The notes under the pieces are model-generated. The model worked only from the letters and a program-made list of their open reading frames with translations. It was not told the DNA's origin and did not search any database. A DNA stretch of 64,000 nucleotides, taken from assembly GCF_900105165.1 (NCBI RefSeq), contig NZ_LT629740.1, positions 1,364,001-1,428,000 of the forward strand, given 5' to 3'. Source of the stretch: Mucilaginibacter mallensis (GTDB lineage: Bacteria > Bacteroidota > Bacteroidia > Sphingobacteriales > Sphingobacteriaceae). The stretch's first letter is position 1; the number at the start of each line of letters is the position of its first letter. This document shows, in pieces, positions 44,794 to 53,726 of the stretch. Position numbers and translations under genes: made by a program.

Positions 44794-45318
44794 TTACACT
44801 ACCTCCGGCGTACTGCCCGGTTTTGATTTTTTAGCAGCGCGTATTTTTATAACCTGATAGACTACACCAATTACATAAAGTACGAAAAATATTAGCAGCC
44901 CCATCTGTATAACAGGCGCGTTAGGGCCATCGGCAATAGGGTGACTGATTGGCAGCCTGGTTAAACTCTCAACCGTTGTGGGAATCATAGAAAGTAGTAT
45001 GGTTGTTGACAAGATTATAGTTTGCACATAATCAGTACTTTTACCCAGAAATTTTATCGATTTGACATATACGCCGATAGGAATCAGTACAAGTATTATT
45101 ATAGCCATGCCGTGTGCCGGGGTAAAGTGCCCGGTTTTCATTATCGGCAGTGATGTTAAACAAGCAGCAACCGTAAAATATATGTACAGCTTGCCCATGG
45201 TATTTAATGGGTTTATCTTACCATCGCGCAGCAGGGCAATAACAGCAAAAACTATGGCAAGCACACTAATTGCAGTATGAATAATGCCAAGTATGGAAAG
45301 GTGATTAGGTGGGATCAT
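44794..45318 (-). CDS. Hypothetical membrane protein with five helices
   Basis: A 174-residue protein. Helices at about 8-30, 40-58, 66-86, 98-116 and 134-158, with a Lys-rich C-terminus inside. His residues in HLSILGIIHTAISVL and GHFTPAHGMA could be ligands, but no family is recognised. It is co-directional with the carboxylesterase gene, 115 bases away. Confidence 0.6.
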   Translation of the reverse strand: MIPPNHLSILGIIHTAISVLAIVFAVIALLRDGKINPLNTMGKLYIYFTVAACLTSLPIMKTGHFTPAHGMAIIILVLIPIGVYVKSIKFLGKSTDYVQTIILSTTILLSMIPTTVESLTRLPISHPIADGPNAPVIQMGLLIFFVLYVIGVVYQVIKIRAAKKSKPGSTPEVV

Positions 45319-45433
45319 AATGATAAGTTTAATGGTTAATGGGAACTTTCATCTAAATATTAGAAAAAATAACCAATTGATCAAATATCACACAGGTAAT
45401 CATCTACTTACATGCTTTCAGGAAATAAATAGT

Positions 45434-46987
45434 CTATTTATTATAAAAACTTTCGAGCAAAATATACCGGGCCGTATTTGTTACCGGAGTTAGCTGGCTG
45501 TTTACATCAATCACCATAGTTTTTGGGTTTGCACTATCCAGCTTATCCCATTGCGGTAAACCATTACCGTTAGGATTGCCTGTTTTTATAAAATTGGCAA
45601 AATAGGTTTGCATAGTTTCTGATACCTTGTAATCATCAGGTGTCCAGGCGTAAACTTTGTTGGTGGATAGATTACCCAAAGCATATTCAATTTCTGAAGC
45701 ATGTGACGCGCCCAGCGAATTGCCATTACCTTGTCCGTTAACCATTGGCGGCCTTTTCTTTGAAAACAGGTATCGGTAAACAGGCTTATCGCCGATTTTG
45801 CTTTGTATATCAGTAAATTTCCAGGTAGCAAAAACTATAAAACGGTCTGATGCCAGATCGGTGGCCGCTTGCGCAACATCGGCATCGGTTGCTGCGGGGT
45901 AGGCATTGAATACATCATCAGCTTTATCATTATATAGTTTTTGTAAAGCTTTTTTATAATTAGTAACTGTCAGCGAATCATTGCCTAAAACAGAGTGATA
46001 TTCTACCTCTGCAGAGTTCCAGCCGGCTAATAATGGCACGTGCATTTGCTTACCGGCATCAAAAATGGCCTGTGGCATTTTAGGTAAAAAGTAACCGTCG
46101 ACAGCAGTAGAGAACTTTATACCCATTGCCAGCTGCATTAGTTTATCGGCAGGTATTTTACGCAGGTCATCCAGTGTAGTTGCGCCCGCTTTTTGCGCGA
46201 ACTTTACGCCTGTTTGCTCAATATCAGTCAATGGTACAGGTGATAAATTACCTAATACCGCGCCGCTTTCACCAATTGCGCCTCTAAATAATCCCTTTGA
46301 CAAAGGCGAAGCCACTTGTGCCGATACCGACATAGAACCAGCCGATTCGCCACCAATGGTTACTTTATCAGGGTCGCCGCCAAAGGCTGCGATGTTTTTT
46401 TGTACCCATAACAATGCCGCATGCTGATCCATTAAACCATAATTACCCGATGAATGATGTGGTGATTCTTTGGTTAGTTCAGGATGGGCAAAGAAACCGA
46501 AAATACCTAAACGGTAGTTAATAGTTACGGTAACAATTCCTTTTTTAGCCAAAGCTTCGCCATCATAACGATATTCTGAACCGTCGCCCGCTATAAACCC
46601 TCCACCGTAAAAATAAACGAGTACGGGTAATTTCTCTTTGGCTGATTTTGCAGGTGTCCACACATTCAGGTACAAACAATCCTCACTTTTTCCATTACTC
46701 CTGAACATCATATCACTAAAAACGGGCGGTTGCATAGCCTGTGGTCCAAAATGATCCGCAACATGTACACCTGCCCAGTTCTTAGGTGGCCGGGGCTCCT
46801 TCCATCGCAGATCAGCAAGCGGTGGCTGTGCATAGGGTATGCCTTTAAAGGAATGTATTCCGCTGGTTTCAACGACGCCCTGTAATAGCCCGTTAGTTAT
46901 TTTAACCTGTACGTTACTGCCGGTTTGTGCAAAGGAAAAAGCTATCCCGCTAATTATAGCAAGCAATAATAAGATGATTTTCTTCAT
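45434..46987 (-). CDS. Type-B carboxylesterase (para-nitrobenzyl-esterase-like)
   Basis: 517 residues from ATG 46987; an upstream ATG at 47029 is open but lies within the probable promoter. Signal peptide 1-20. It is a classic carboxylesterase/cholinesterase fold: FKGIPYAQPP near the N-terminus, EDCLYLNVWTP, YGGGFIAGDG oxyanion loop, nucleophile GGESAGS (Ser about 213), Glu in the AEVEYHS region and His in ASHASEIEYAL (about 430). Secreted hydrolase of small esters. Confidence 0.9.
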   Translation of the reverse strand: MKKIILLLLAIISGIAFSFAQTGSNVQVKITNGLLQGVVETSGIHSFKGIPYAQPPLADLRWKEPRPPKNWAGVHVADHFGPQAMQPPVFSDMMFRSNGKSEDCLYLNVWTPAKSAKEKLPVLVYFYGGGFIAGDGSEYRYDGEALAKKGIVTVTINYRLGIFGFFAHPELTKESPHHSSGNYGLMDQHAALLWVQKNIAAFGGDPDKVTIGGESAGSMSVSAQVASPLSKGLFRGAIGESGAVLGNLSPVPLTDIEQTGVKFAQKAGATTLDDLRKIPADKLMQLAMGIKFSTAVDGYFLPKMPQAIFDAGKQMHVPLLAGWNSAEVEYHSVLGNDSLTVTNYKKALQKLYNDKADDVFNAYPAATDADVAQAATDLASDRFIVFATWKFTDIQSKIGDKPVYRYLFSKKRPPMVNGQGNGNSLGASHASEIEYALGNLSTNKVYAWTPDDYKVSETMQTYFANFIKTGNPNGNGLPQWDKLDSANPKTMVIDVNSQLTPVTNTARYILLESFYNK

Positions 46988-47031
46988 GAGGTATGGTGGT
47001 TTATAAAGGAACTCAAATGATCGGTTCATTA

Positions 47032-47068
47032 CAAATTTAATGTTTATGAGTAATGAAATTTTAACAAA
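47032..47068 (-). promoter_or_regulatory. Promoter-like site of the carboxylesterase gene
   Basis: On the minus strand TAAATTTG (47039-47032) matches TAnnTTTG. TTTG lies at 47068-47065, 25 bases upstream, which is long for the consensus. The implied start near 47027 supports translation from 46987. Confidence 0.4.
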
Positions 47069-47140
47069 TTATGGTAGTAATAGATTTATTACGATGGGCA
47101 AAAGATGATATCAAAGTTAAAAAAGTAACGGGTAGTGCGA

Positions 47141-47248
47141 TTCCCTCCCCTGGGAGGGGCAGGGAGGGGTTTCTGCATGCGATTATCCAGCGTATAAACC
47201 CCTCCCTGCCACCGCACCACCAGCCGCACCCCTCCCCGGGGAGGGAAT
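47141..47248. repeat. Inverted repeat, TTCCCTCCCC family
   Basis: Arms TTCCCTCCCCTGGGAGGGG and CCCCTCCCCGGGGAGGGAA, with an inner CAGGGAGGGGTTT / AAACCCCTCCCTG pair. Same design as 28351-28445. Confidence 0.75.
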
Positions 47249-47389
47249 AAAAAAGAGTGTGAGGGAAAGATAATTTATAATTCCTGCCAGCCCCGTGGTT
47301 GGTGTCCTCACCGACCACTAATACATTACTCCATAACAAACATTTATCCCATCTAATTAGTTTACTTTTACCTTGGTAATCAAAATTTT

Positions 47390-48931
47390 ATGGCTACAGT
47401 AGCGTTGCGCAGTACCGCGGGTAAATGGGTTATGGTTTCGGCCATCCTGGCTTCAGCTATGGCTTTTATTGATAGTACGGCGCTTAACGTGGTGTTGCCA
47501 TCGCTGCAAAAAAGTTTGCAGGCTACCGGTGCCGATCTGTTCTGGATATTGAATGCATATTTGCTTATGCTGGCTTCGCTCATACTTATTGGTGGTTCAT
47601 TGGGCGATAGATTGGGCCGTAAAAAAGTGTTCATGGCCGGGATATTTATTTTTATCTGTGGCTCGGCGGCATGCGGCTTATCACCCGGAGTGACTTTTTT
47701 GATCGTTTTTAGGATCATACAAGGCATTGGCGGGGCTTTAATGATCCCGGGTAGCCTGTCGCTCATCTCCTCATCAATAAACGAACAGGAGCGTGGTAAG
47801 GCCATTGGCACCTGGTCTGCATTTACAACGGTGGTAACCATGGGCGGCCCTATATTGGGTGGCGCCTTGGGCGATGCTGGCTTATGGCGGTATATCTTTT
47901 TTATAAACGTACCCATAGGCATTGCGGCGCTGGTGATGCTCTGGTTCAAGGTAAAAGAAAGTAGGGATGAAGGTAGTGGCCATGCTTTGGATTTCCCCGG
48001 TGCTATAGCTATAGCATTAGGATTGGCTTTGGTAACTTTTGGCTTTTTACGCATACCGGCGGTTGGTTTGGCTAACTGGCAGGTATATACCACGCTAAGC
48101 GTTGGCGTATTGCTGCTGGTAGCTTTTGTTGTTATTGAAGCCAAAAGTAAACACCCTATGGTGCCTTTGCATTTGTTTGCCAACGCTACGTTCAGCGGGG
48201 CAAATTTGCTTAGCTTTTTCCTGTACGCAGGTTTAGGTGCGGGTATGCTGTTCCTTTCACTGAATTTGGTGCAGGTGCAGGGGTATAGTCAGCTGCAGTC
48301 AGGACTTACTTTTTTGCCTTTTACTATCATGATGATCTCCCTGGCCCGCTTTGCCGGTACGCTTGCCGATAAATATGGCCCAAGGTTATTGCTAATTATT
48401 GGTCCGGCTGCGGCAGGGACAGGCCTGCTCATTTTATCATTTATAAAGCAGACCAATGGTCCATCGGACTACTGGACAAGCTTTTTTCCGGGAGTTATTG
48501 TATTCGGACTGGGTATGTCGTTCACCGTTGCGCCATTAACCACAGCGGTAATGGGTTCGGTAAGTGATCATTTTTCGGGGACGGCATCTGGTGTAAACAA
48601 TGCGGTTACACGTATAGCCAACGTATTTGCCAATGCCATATTTGGCGCGCTGGCAGTACTGTTTTTTACAGGTGCATTGCAGCATAAATTAGCTGATGTT
48701 AAGCTAAAGCCACAATACCAGCAGGAAGCATTAGCACAAGCCGCTGATCTGGGTAATGCAAAGGTTCCGGCCAATATCCAATCCAGCAATAAAGCTGTTA
48801 TTGAAAAATACTACCACGAAAGTTTTATTGCTGCCTATGCCAATATTATGCGCATATCGGCGGCGCTTGGTTTTTTAGGCGCGTTAATGGCTGTTATCTT
48901 TGTTAAAAATAGTGCTGTTAAAAAGGAATAA
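47390..48931 (+). CDS. MFS multidrug exporter, DHA2 (EmrB/QacA) family
   Basis: 513 residues with 14 hydrophobic helices. FIDSTALNVVLPSLQ in helix 1 and the motif A loop GGSLGDRLGRKKVF are diagnostic. Motif C is present as GPILGGALGD. It exports drugs or amphiphiles with the proton gradient. No TetR or MarR regulator is adjacent. Confidence 0.9.
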   Translation: MATVALRSTAGKWVMVSAILASAMAFIDSTALNVVLPSLQKSLQATGADLFWILNAYLLMLASLILIGGSLGDRLGRKKVFMAGIFIFICGSAACGLSPGVTFLIVFRIIQGIGGALMIPGSLSLISSSINEQERGKAIGTWSAFTTVVTMGGPILGGALGDAGLWRYIFFINVPIGIAALVMLWFKVKESRDEGSGHALDFPGAIAIALGLALVTFGFLRIPAVGLANWQVYTTLSVGVLLLVAFVVIEAKSKHPMVPLHLFANATFSGANLLSFFLYAGLGAGMLFLSLNLVQVQGYSQLQSGLTFLPFTIMMISLARFAGTLADKYGPRLLLIIGPAAAGTGLLILSFIKQTNGPSDYWTSFFPGVIVFGLGMSFTVAPLTTAVMGSVSDHFSGTASGVNNAVTRIANVFANAIFGALAVLFFTGALQHKLADVKLKPQYQQEALAQAADLGNAKVPANIQSSNKAVIEKYYHESFIAAYANIMRISAALGFLGALMAVIFVKNSAVKKE

Positions 48932-48934
48932 TAT

Positions 48935-49579
48935 TTAATTAGTGATAAACGGCAATGTCGCGCTTTTATACGCAGGCTTTTGCAGTTCTGTCTTCAGGTT
49001 TTTAAATATCTGCATAGGGCCTTCTGTAGCAAACATATTAATGAGCCATGCAGGCAGATCGCCTCCCGGGTCTACATGTAAACTGTATTCAATTTTTACC
49101 TGGCCGTTTCCTAATGGTGTTATTACCCATTTACCATTAGAGTGATTTATGCGTACAATATTATCTTTAGCCGGTACAAGATCGTTTACAACCGGGCCAT
49201 CAACGGTAACCACTTTAGTATTATGATCTTGTGAAACTGTTAAATGTGACACAAAATCCCTGTTTTTAACGGGCCATGGTAAGGTTACTTCTGAGTAGTA
49301 ATATAGTTCTGATGGCGAAACCTGCTTAACCAATGAGCAGGATTTGGTATGATATACCCACTCAGGCGCATTCTTAATATCCATTAAAATAGTAACAAGC
49401 TGCGATGCTGTTGCGGTAACTTCACATTCAACTTTAATGGCTTTTATTTTTGAATCGGGTACAACACTGGTATATATTTTTATGCCATCCTTCTCTGTAT
49501 TAAGCTTCCAGTCAATTCCGGCCGAAGCAGGCATCAACTTAAAGAATAATAAAAGAAATATGAATAATACTTTATACAT
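48935..49579 (-). CDS. Secreted START-domain lipid-binding protein
   Basis: About 214 residues from ATG 49579. The frame is open to 49654, but that part overlaps the promoter. Signal peptide 1-19. The rest is a START/SRPBCC fold: IDWKLNTEKDGIKIYTS, INMSW-like strand sequences, and PWPVKNRDFVSHLTV as in StAR-related proteins. It probably binds a hydrophobic molecule in the periplasm. It is convergent with the MFS gene, with only four bases between them. Confidence 0.85.
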   Translation of the reverse strand: MYKVLFIFLLLFFKLMPASAGIDWKLNTEKDGIKIYTSVVPDSKIKAIKVECEVTATASQLVTILMDIKNAPEWVYHTKSCSLVKQVSPSELYYYSEVTLPWPVKNRDFVSHLTVSQDHNTKVVTVDGPVVNDLVPAKDNIVRINHSNGKWVITPLGNGQVKIEYSLHVDPGGDLPAWLINMFATEGPMQIFKNLKTELQKPAYKSATLPFITN

Positions 49580-49600
49580 TATTATAATGATTAAGGCGTA

Positions 49601-49630
49601 CAAAAATAATAAATGCCACAGTGTAACAAC
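49601..49630 (-). promoter_or_regulatory. Promoter of the START-domain gene
   Basis: TTG (49629-49627) and TATTTTTG (49608-49601), spacer 18. A perfect -7 match. It places transcription start about 15-20 bases before ATG 49579 and decides that start. Confidence 0.6.
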
Positions 49631-49696
49631 ACCCAATGTGCGGCAGTCCAACAAATATTACTTTCAAATTAATAATCTGTAAAAAAATATAAGGCT

Positions 49697-49966
49697 ATGG
49701 GAACGAAAGAATCATTCAGTATAAATGGCGAGAACTTGCTTAAAAAAGTAAAGGAACTGATAGCCGAAGGAAATATAAAAAAGATAACCATTGCCGATAA
49801 ATCAGGTAAAGAACTGGCATCTTTCCCGCTAACTTTTGGCGTAGTAGGTATTTTGCTGATGCCGGTTATGGCCGCTATTGGCGCTATAGCCGCACTGGTT
49901 ACAGAATGTACCATCACTGTTGAAAGGCATGATGAAGAAACAGGCGCAGGTAACGGACATGCTTAA
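49697..49966 (+). CDS. DUF4342 small membrane-associated protein
   Basis: 89 residues. SFSINGENLLKKVKELIAEG then NIKKITIADKSGKELASFPLTFGVVG matches DUF4342. One hydrophobic helix (about 48-68). Function unknown. A terminator follows directly. Confidence 0.8.
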   Translation: MGTKESFSINGENLLKKVKELIAEGNIKKITIADKSGKELASFPLTFGVVGILLMPVMAAIGAIAALVTECTITVERHDEETGAGNGHA

Positions 49967-49968
49967 AC

Positions 49969-50007
49969 AAAAAACACCTGCCGGTATTAAGCCGGCAGGT
50001 GTTTTTT
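49969..50007. terminator. Bidirectional terminator
   Basis: AAAAAACACCTGCCGG / CCGGCAGGTGTTTTTT perfect stem between the convergent DUF4342 and ferritin genes. Confidence 0.85.
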
Positions 50008-50025
50008 ATGATAGTATAGCTCTAA

Positions 50026-50577
50026 TTATGGTTTCTCCACAGTTACATCCTGGGCTAATACAGCATCGTCAGGAGTTTTGCCCAGGTCCAGATCCAATGT
50101 GTAAAGCGCCTCAGGGTTGGCTTTTTCGCCACCAGCCACTTTTATTTTTGATAGCAGGTCGAGCGCCAGTGTTTCCTCTTCTGTTTGTTCCTTCACAAAC
50201 CATTGCAAAAAGTTCCAGGTTGCCCAGTCTTTTTCCTCAAGGCTCATGTTTACGATGTTGTAAATAGATGTGGTGTTCTCCACTTCGTATTTAAATACCT
50301 TCTCAAAGCAGTCATTAACACTTTTTGGGTCATGGCCGGGGGCGGGTATAGCGGTCACAACCACTTTAGCGCCTCTTTTTAAAATGTACTCCAAAAATTT
50401 CATCATATGGTTGCGTTCCTCATTGGCATGCCTGAAAAGGAAATTCGCAATACCGTCATACCCTTTGTCGCTTGCCCATGAGGCATAAGCCAGGTATATC
50501 TGTGAGTTGTGCGCCTCGTTTGTCATCTGGGCATTTAAGGCAGCTGCAAGTGTTGGTGATAGTCTGTTGGTGTTCAT
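50026..50577 (-). CDS. Ferritin
   Basis: 183 residues of four-helix-bundle ferritin. Ferroxidase ligands are visible in TNEAHNSQIYLAYASWA, HANEERNHMMKFLEYI (E-x-x-H) and QWFVKEQTEEE. It stores iron as ferric oxide in 24-mers. With Dps at 19 kb and the DUF892 protein it is the third ferritin-like gene in the window. Confidence 0.95.
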   Translation of the reverse strand: MNTNRLSPTLAAALNAQMTNEAHNSQIYLAYASWASDKGYDGIANFLFRHANEERNHMMKFLEYILKRGAKVVVTAIPAPGHDPKSVNDCFEKVFKYEVENTTSIYNIVNMSLEEKDWATWNFLQWFVKEQTEEETLALDLLSKIKVAGGEKANPEALYTLDLDLGKTPDDAVLAQDVTVEKP

Positions 50578-50642
50578 ATTTTGAGAACTAAAAATTGAGA
50601 TAAAAGTTTGATGAAGAATAAAGATTTTGTTTTTATGTAGTT

Positions 50643-51055
50643 ACCCTCTTTACGCTTTAGCGTAGAGAGGGTGGTCGAGCGAAGCAACGACCGGGTGAGT
50701 TGGCGGAGCGCGTCGAAGTCCCGCGTTAGTGATGGTAAGGGTTTAGCCCGACGGAGGAGGGCCGGAGCGAAGCGTAGCCCTGAACAGCACGGCCCGCTGG
50801 ATAGCGGGAACGCCCAAAGTATCTATAAGGGCGTCACCTTCGGCCCGTGCTATACGCTCATACGCCTGCTGGCCTTAAGCGCGAGGCCGGTATCCGCTGC
50901 TATCACTAACGCTGAACTTCGACGCGCTCCGCTGGTCGACCCTCTCTGCGGCAAGCCGCAAAGAGGGTGATGAATGTTTCACATGTTGCCCCTCTTTGCG
51001 CGCAGCGTAGAGAGGGTGGTCGGCGTAGCAATGACCGGGTGAGTTAAAATGTACG
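50643..51055. repeat. CCCTCTTT-family composite repeat (copies 2-4)
   Basis: A unit starting ACCCTCTTTACGC at 50643, with AGAGAGGGTGGTCGAGCGAA then GCAACGACCGGGTGAGTT, faces an inverted partner at about 50925-50970. A third copy starts at about 50990 (CCCTCTTTGCGC, ending GGGTGAGTT). Between the first two lie about 200 GC-rich bases whose ends, GCGTTAGTGAT and ATCACTAACGC, are also complementary. Related to 26027-26180. Confidence 0.75.
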
Positions 51056-51090
51056 AGCGGCAAGCAGTCGGAGTTTTATCGTCACACGAA

Positions 51091-51122
51091 TTTGTTTATT
51101 CCCCGAAACATATCTTACTTTG
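51091..51122 (+). promoter_or_regulatory. Promoter of the 2-hydroxyacid dehydrogenase gene
   Basis: TTTG (51091-51094), 20 bases, TTACTTTG (51115-51122). Same layout as at 35048-35079, including a CCCGAAA between the boxes. Confidence 0.5.
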
Positions 51123-51159
51123 AACTTGTATTATAATAAGCTACCTCATTTATTAAATT

Positions 51160-52101
51160 ATGAAGAATAACTCGCCGCTTAAGATCGCTGTTTTGGATGA
51201 TTATCAGCAGGTCGCCTTTAAGTTTGCCGACTGGCATACCATAACTTCCAAAGCCGAAGTAAAGGTATTTCATGATCATATAGCTGATGAAAAAGTGGTA
51301 ATTGAACGTTTGTTACCCTTTAATATAGTATGTGTAATGCGCGAAAGAACACCGCTTACCCGTAATATATTAGCGCAATTGCCAAATCTAAAGCTTATTG
51401 TTTCCACAGGTATGCGCAATGCTTCTATTGATAACAAGGCGGTTGAGGAATTGGGCATCCCGCTCAAATACACCCGTTATGTTGAAAATGGCGCGCCTGA
51501 AATTACCTGGGCATTGCTGATGGCCATAGCCCGCCACATCCCGCAGGAAAGCAACAACTTTAAAAACGGCTGGCAAACTACCGTTGGCACCGATCTGAAA
51601 GGGAAAACCATTGGCATACTTGGCCTGGGCAGGGTCGGTAGTAAAATAGCAGCCTATGCCAAAGCTTTTGATATGAATATAATTGCCTGGAGCCAGAATC
51701 TGACTGAAGAAAAAGCAATTGAGGCAGGGGCGAAATTAGTAAGCAAGGAAACCTTATTTAAAGAAGCTGATTTTGTAACTATCCACCTGGTATTAAGTGA
51801 CCGTACAAAGGGGATTATTGGTGCAGAAGAATTACAGCTCATGAAACCTACGGCGTATTTTATAAATACATCGCGCGGGCCGCTGGTTTATGAAAAAGCA
51901 TTGATTGAAATTCTACAGCAAAAAAAGATAGCCGGTGCTGCATTGGATGTATATGACACCGAACCATTGCCATTAGATCATCCTTTCCGCAAAATGGATA
52001 ATGTATTGGGTACATCGCATATTGGTTATGTAACTGAAGATACTTATAAAGTGTTTTATGAGGATACAGTGAAGGCAATAGAAGATTGGATAGCGGTATA
52101 A
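51160..52101 (+). CDS. D-2-hydroxyacid dehydrogenase family protein
   Basis: 313 residues with a Rossmann NAD-binding motif GILGLGRVGSKIA (about 150-162), the substrate-binding Arg in NTSRGPLV (about 240), the catalytic Glu in YDTEPLP and the His in TSHIGYVTED (about 287). It reduces 2-keto acids or oxidises D-2-hydroxyacids such as glycerate or phosphoglycerate. The exact substrate is not predictable. Confidence 0.9.
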   Translation: MKNNSPLKIAVLDDYQQVAFKFADWHTITSKAEVKVFHDHIADEKVVIERLLPFNIVCVMRERTPLTRNILAQLPNLKLIVSTGMRNASIDNKAVEELGIPLKYTRYVENGAPEITWALLMAIARHIPQESNNFKNGWQTTVGTDLKGKTIGILGLGRVGSKIAAYAKAFDMNIIAWSQNLTEEKAIEAGAKLVSKETLFKEADFVTIHLVLSDRTKGIIGAEELQLMKPTAYFINTSRGPLVYEKALIEILQQKKIAGAALDVYDTEPLPLDHPFRKMDNVLGTSHIGYVTEDTYKVFYEDTVKAIEDWIAV

Positions 52102-52442
52102 AATGTTTGAATGATTAAAAATTCCCCTCTTGAGAGGGGAATAACCTATCAAGAGACATTACTATATATTTTATATTACCAAGTCTTCGCAGCGGTCTCT
52201 CGCAGAGGACCCTGCGCGGTTGTGGGTTGGGTCAAACACCTTGCACGAGTACGCAGGGTGACCACTGCGGGGACAAAAAATAGTATTAATAAAACCAATC
52301 TGCCTCTTGATGGGCTATTACTCTCAAGCGGGGAATCGCACAAGGCATATACTTGGCATATGCCCCATCTCACACAAATGCCAAATTGTTTAATGCTTAA
52401 GCAATTACCATTAATCATTATTATATTAGTTTTTTTATCACT
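52102..52442. other. Intergenic region with inverted repeats
   Basis: ATTCCCCTCTTGAGAGGGGAAT (52120-52141) is a near-perfect palindrome of the 28351 family. A second imperfect inverted repeat spans about 52187-52273 (CGCAGCGGTC / GACCACTGCG and CCCTGCG / CGCAGGG). No gene seen. Confidence 0.6.
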
Positions 52443-53726
52443 ATGAACTATCATAAATTACTTGAGCAGGTAAAAGATTACGTTTTAAATTATTACAAGG
52501 CGCATGATACTACAAACTTTCATTATCATAATGCAGAACATACCGAAGATGTCGTAACAGCAGCTGCTAAAATTGCCAATCATTACCAGTTAAATGATCA
52601 TGATTATTTTATTGTAACGGCCGCTGCCTGGTTTCATGACCTCGGGTATATGGTTAGTATCACCAATCACGAGGATGAGGGGATTAAAATAGCTACCACA
52701 TTTTTTAAAGAACATCAGTTGGATGATGAGGATATTAAGCTGATTGCGGGCTGTATAACTGCCACAAAAATGCCGCAATCGCCAATCACCTTATTAGAGC
52801 AGATCATTTGCGATGCCGACCTGTATAATCTGGGTACCGATAACTTTTTTAAGAAGGATAAAAAGCTGTTAAAGGAATATAATGTACTGCATAATGCAGA
52901 TATGACTAAAACCGAATGGTGGACAAAAACGGTTAAGTTTTTAGAAGCCCAGTATTACCATACCGATTATGCAAAACTGTTGCTAAACGATACCAAAGAA
53001 AAAAATCTGCAGGAGCTGAAAGATAGACTGGCCCGGAATGAGGAAGATGAGCCGGTTGAGGCGCCTGCCATTGTCCAGGAGCCATCAACACCTCTTGCTG
53101 TTGCTGAAGCAGAGGAAGAGCAAGGCAAAAAGAAGAAAAAAGATAAGGGTAAAGATAAGAATAAACCAGATAAAGGTATTGAAACCATGTTCAGGATCAG
53201 CTCGAGCAATCATCAGCGCCTGAGTGATATGGCTGATAGAAAGGCCCATATCATGATCACGGTTAACTCCATTATCTTATCTGCCATAATCAGTTTGGTG
53301 TTAAGGAGATTGGATGCTTACGGTTATTTGATCGTTCCATCATTTATTTTATTAACGGTCAGCCTCATAGCCATGACTTTTTCCATTTTATCCACCCGGC
53401 CATCTATCCCAAAAGGCACTTTTACATTGGATGATGTGAATGAGAAAAGGGTTAACCTTCTATTCTTCGGTAATTTTTATAAAATGAAGCTGGAAGATTT
53501 TAACTATGGCATGCAAAAAATGATGCAGGAAAAGGACTTTTTGTATGGCAGTCTGATAAGGGACCTGTATGCACAGGGCGTTGTTTTGGGAAGAAAATAT
53601 CATCTGTTAAGAGTAGCCTATAACGTTTTTATGTTTGGGCTCATCGTATCGGTATTAGCTTTCATTGTAGCTTTTATATTTTTCAATCATCAACTGCCTG
53701 AAGTAGCACACGTTAAGAATAAATGA
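52443..53726 (+). CDS. HD phosphohydrolase fused to a Pycsar-effector-like (PycTM) membrane domain
   Basis: 427 residues. The N-terminal HD domain (1-200) has H29, H33, the HD dyad H65-D66 in AAWFHDLGYM and D126 in ICDADLYNL, the expected metal ligands. A flexible linker (200-245) contains a Lys-rich stretch. The C-terminal half matches the Pycsar effector family (DUF5706): RKAHIMITVNSIILSAIISL (helix 1, about 268-288), helix 2 (295-316), then the STRPSIPKGTF region and a third helix (393-416). In phage-defence Pycsar systems PycTM is activated by cyclic pyrimidines; here no cyclase is adjacent. The stop overlaps the ppk1 start by four bases, which suggests translational coupling and a shared phosphate-related role. 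I infer that it makes, senses or hydrolyses a nucleotide or polyphosphate signal. Confidence 0.8.
   Translation: MNYHKLLEQVKDYVLNYYKAHDTTNFHYHNAEHTEDVVTAAAKIANHYQLNDHDYFIVTAAAWFHDLGYMVSITNHEDEGIKIATTFFKEHQLDDEDIKLIAGCITATKMPQSPITLLEQIICDADLYNLGTDNFFKKDKKLLKEYNVLHNADMTKTEWWTKTVKFLEAQYYHTDYAKLLLNDTKEKNLQELKDRLARNEEDEPVEAPAIVQEPSTPLAVAEAEEEQGKKKKKDKGKDKNKPDKGIETMFRISSSNHQRLSDMADRKAHIMITVNSIILSAIISLVLRRLDAYGYLIVPSFILLTVSLIAMTFSILSTRPSIPKGTFTLDDVNEKRVNLLFFGNFYKMKLEDFNYGMQKMMQEKDFLYGSLIRDLYAQGVVLGRKYHLLRVAYNVFMFGLIVSVLAFIVAFIFFNHQLPEVAHVKNK

Larger units (their letters stand above)
50578..51159. other. Intergenic region filled by a repeat cluster
   Basis: 582 bases without a credible gene. The frames in it (for example 50671-50970) follow palindromic repeats. 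A good promoter-like pair ends the region at 51091-51122. Confidence 0.7.

Noticed and set aside
50671..50970. Open reading frame of 99 codons
   Set aside because: It runs through palindromic intergenic repeats, with arginine- and serine-rich composition typical of GC-rich repeat translation.
52443..53726. Complete Pycsar defence system
   Set aside because: No pyrimidine cyclase (PycC) gene is adjacent; neighbours are phosphate-metabolism genes, so only the effector-like domain is shared.
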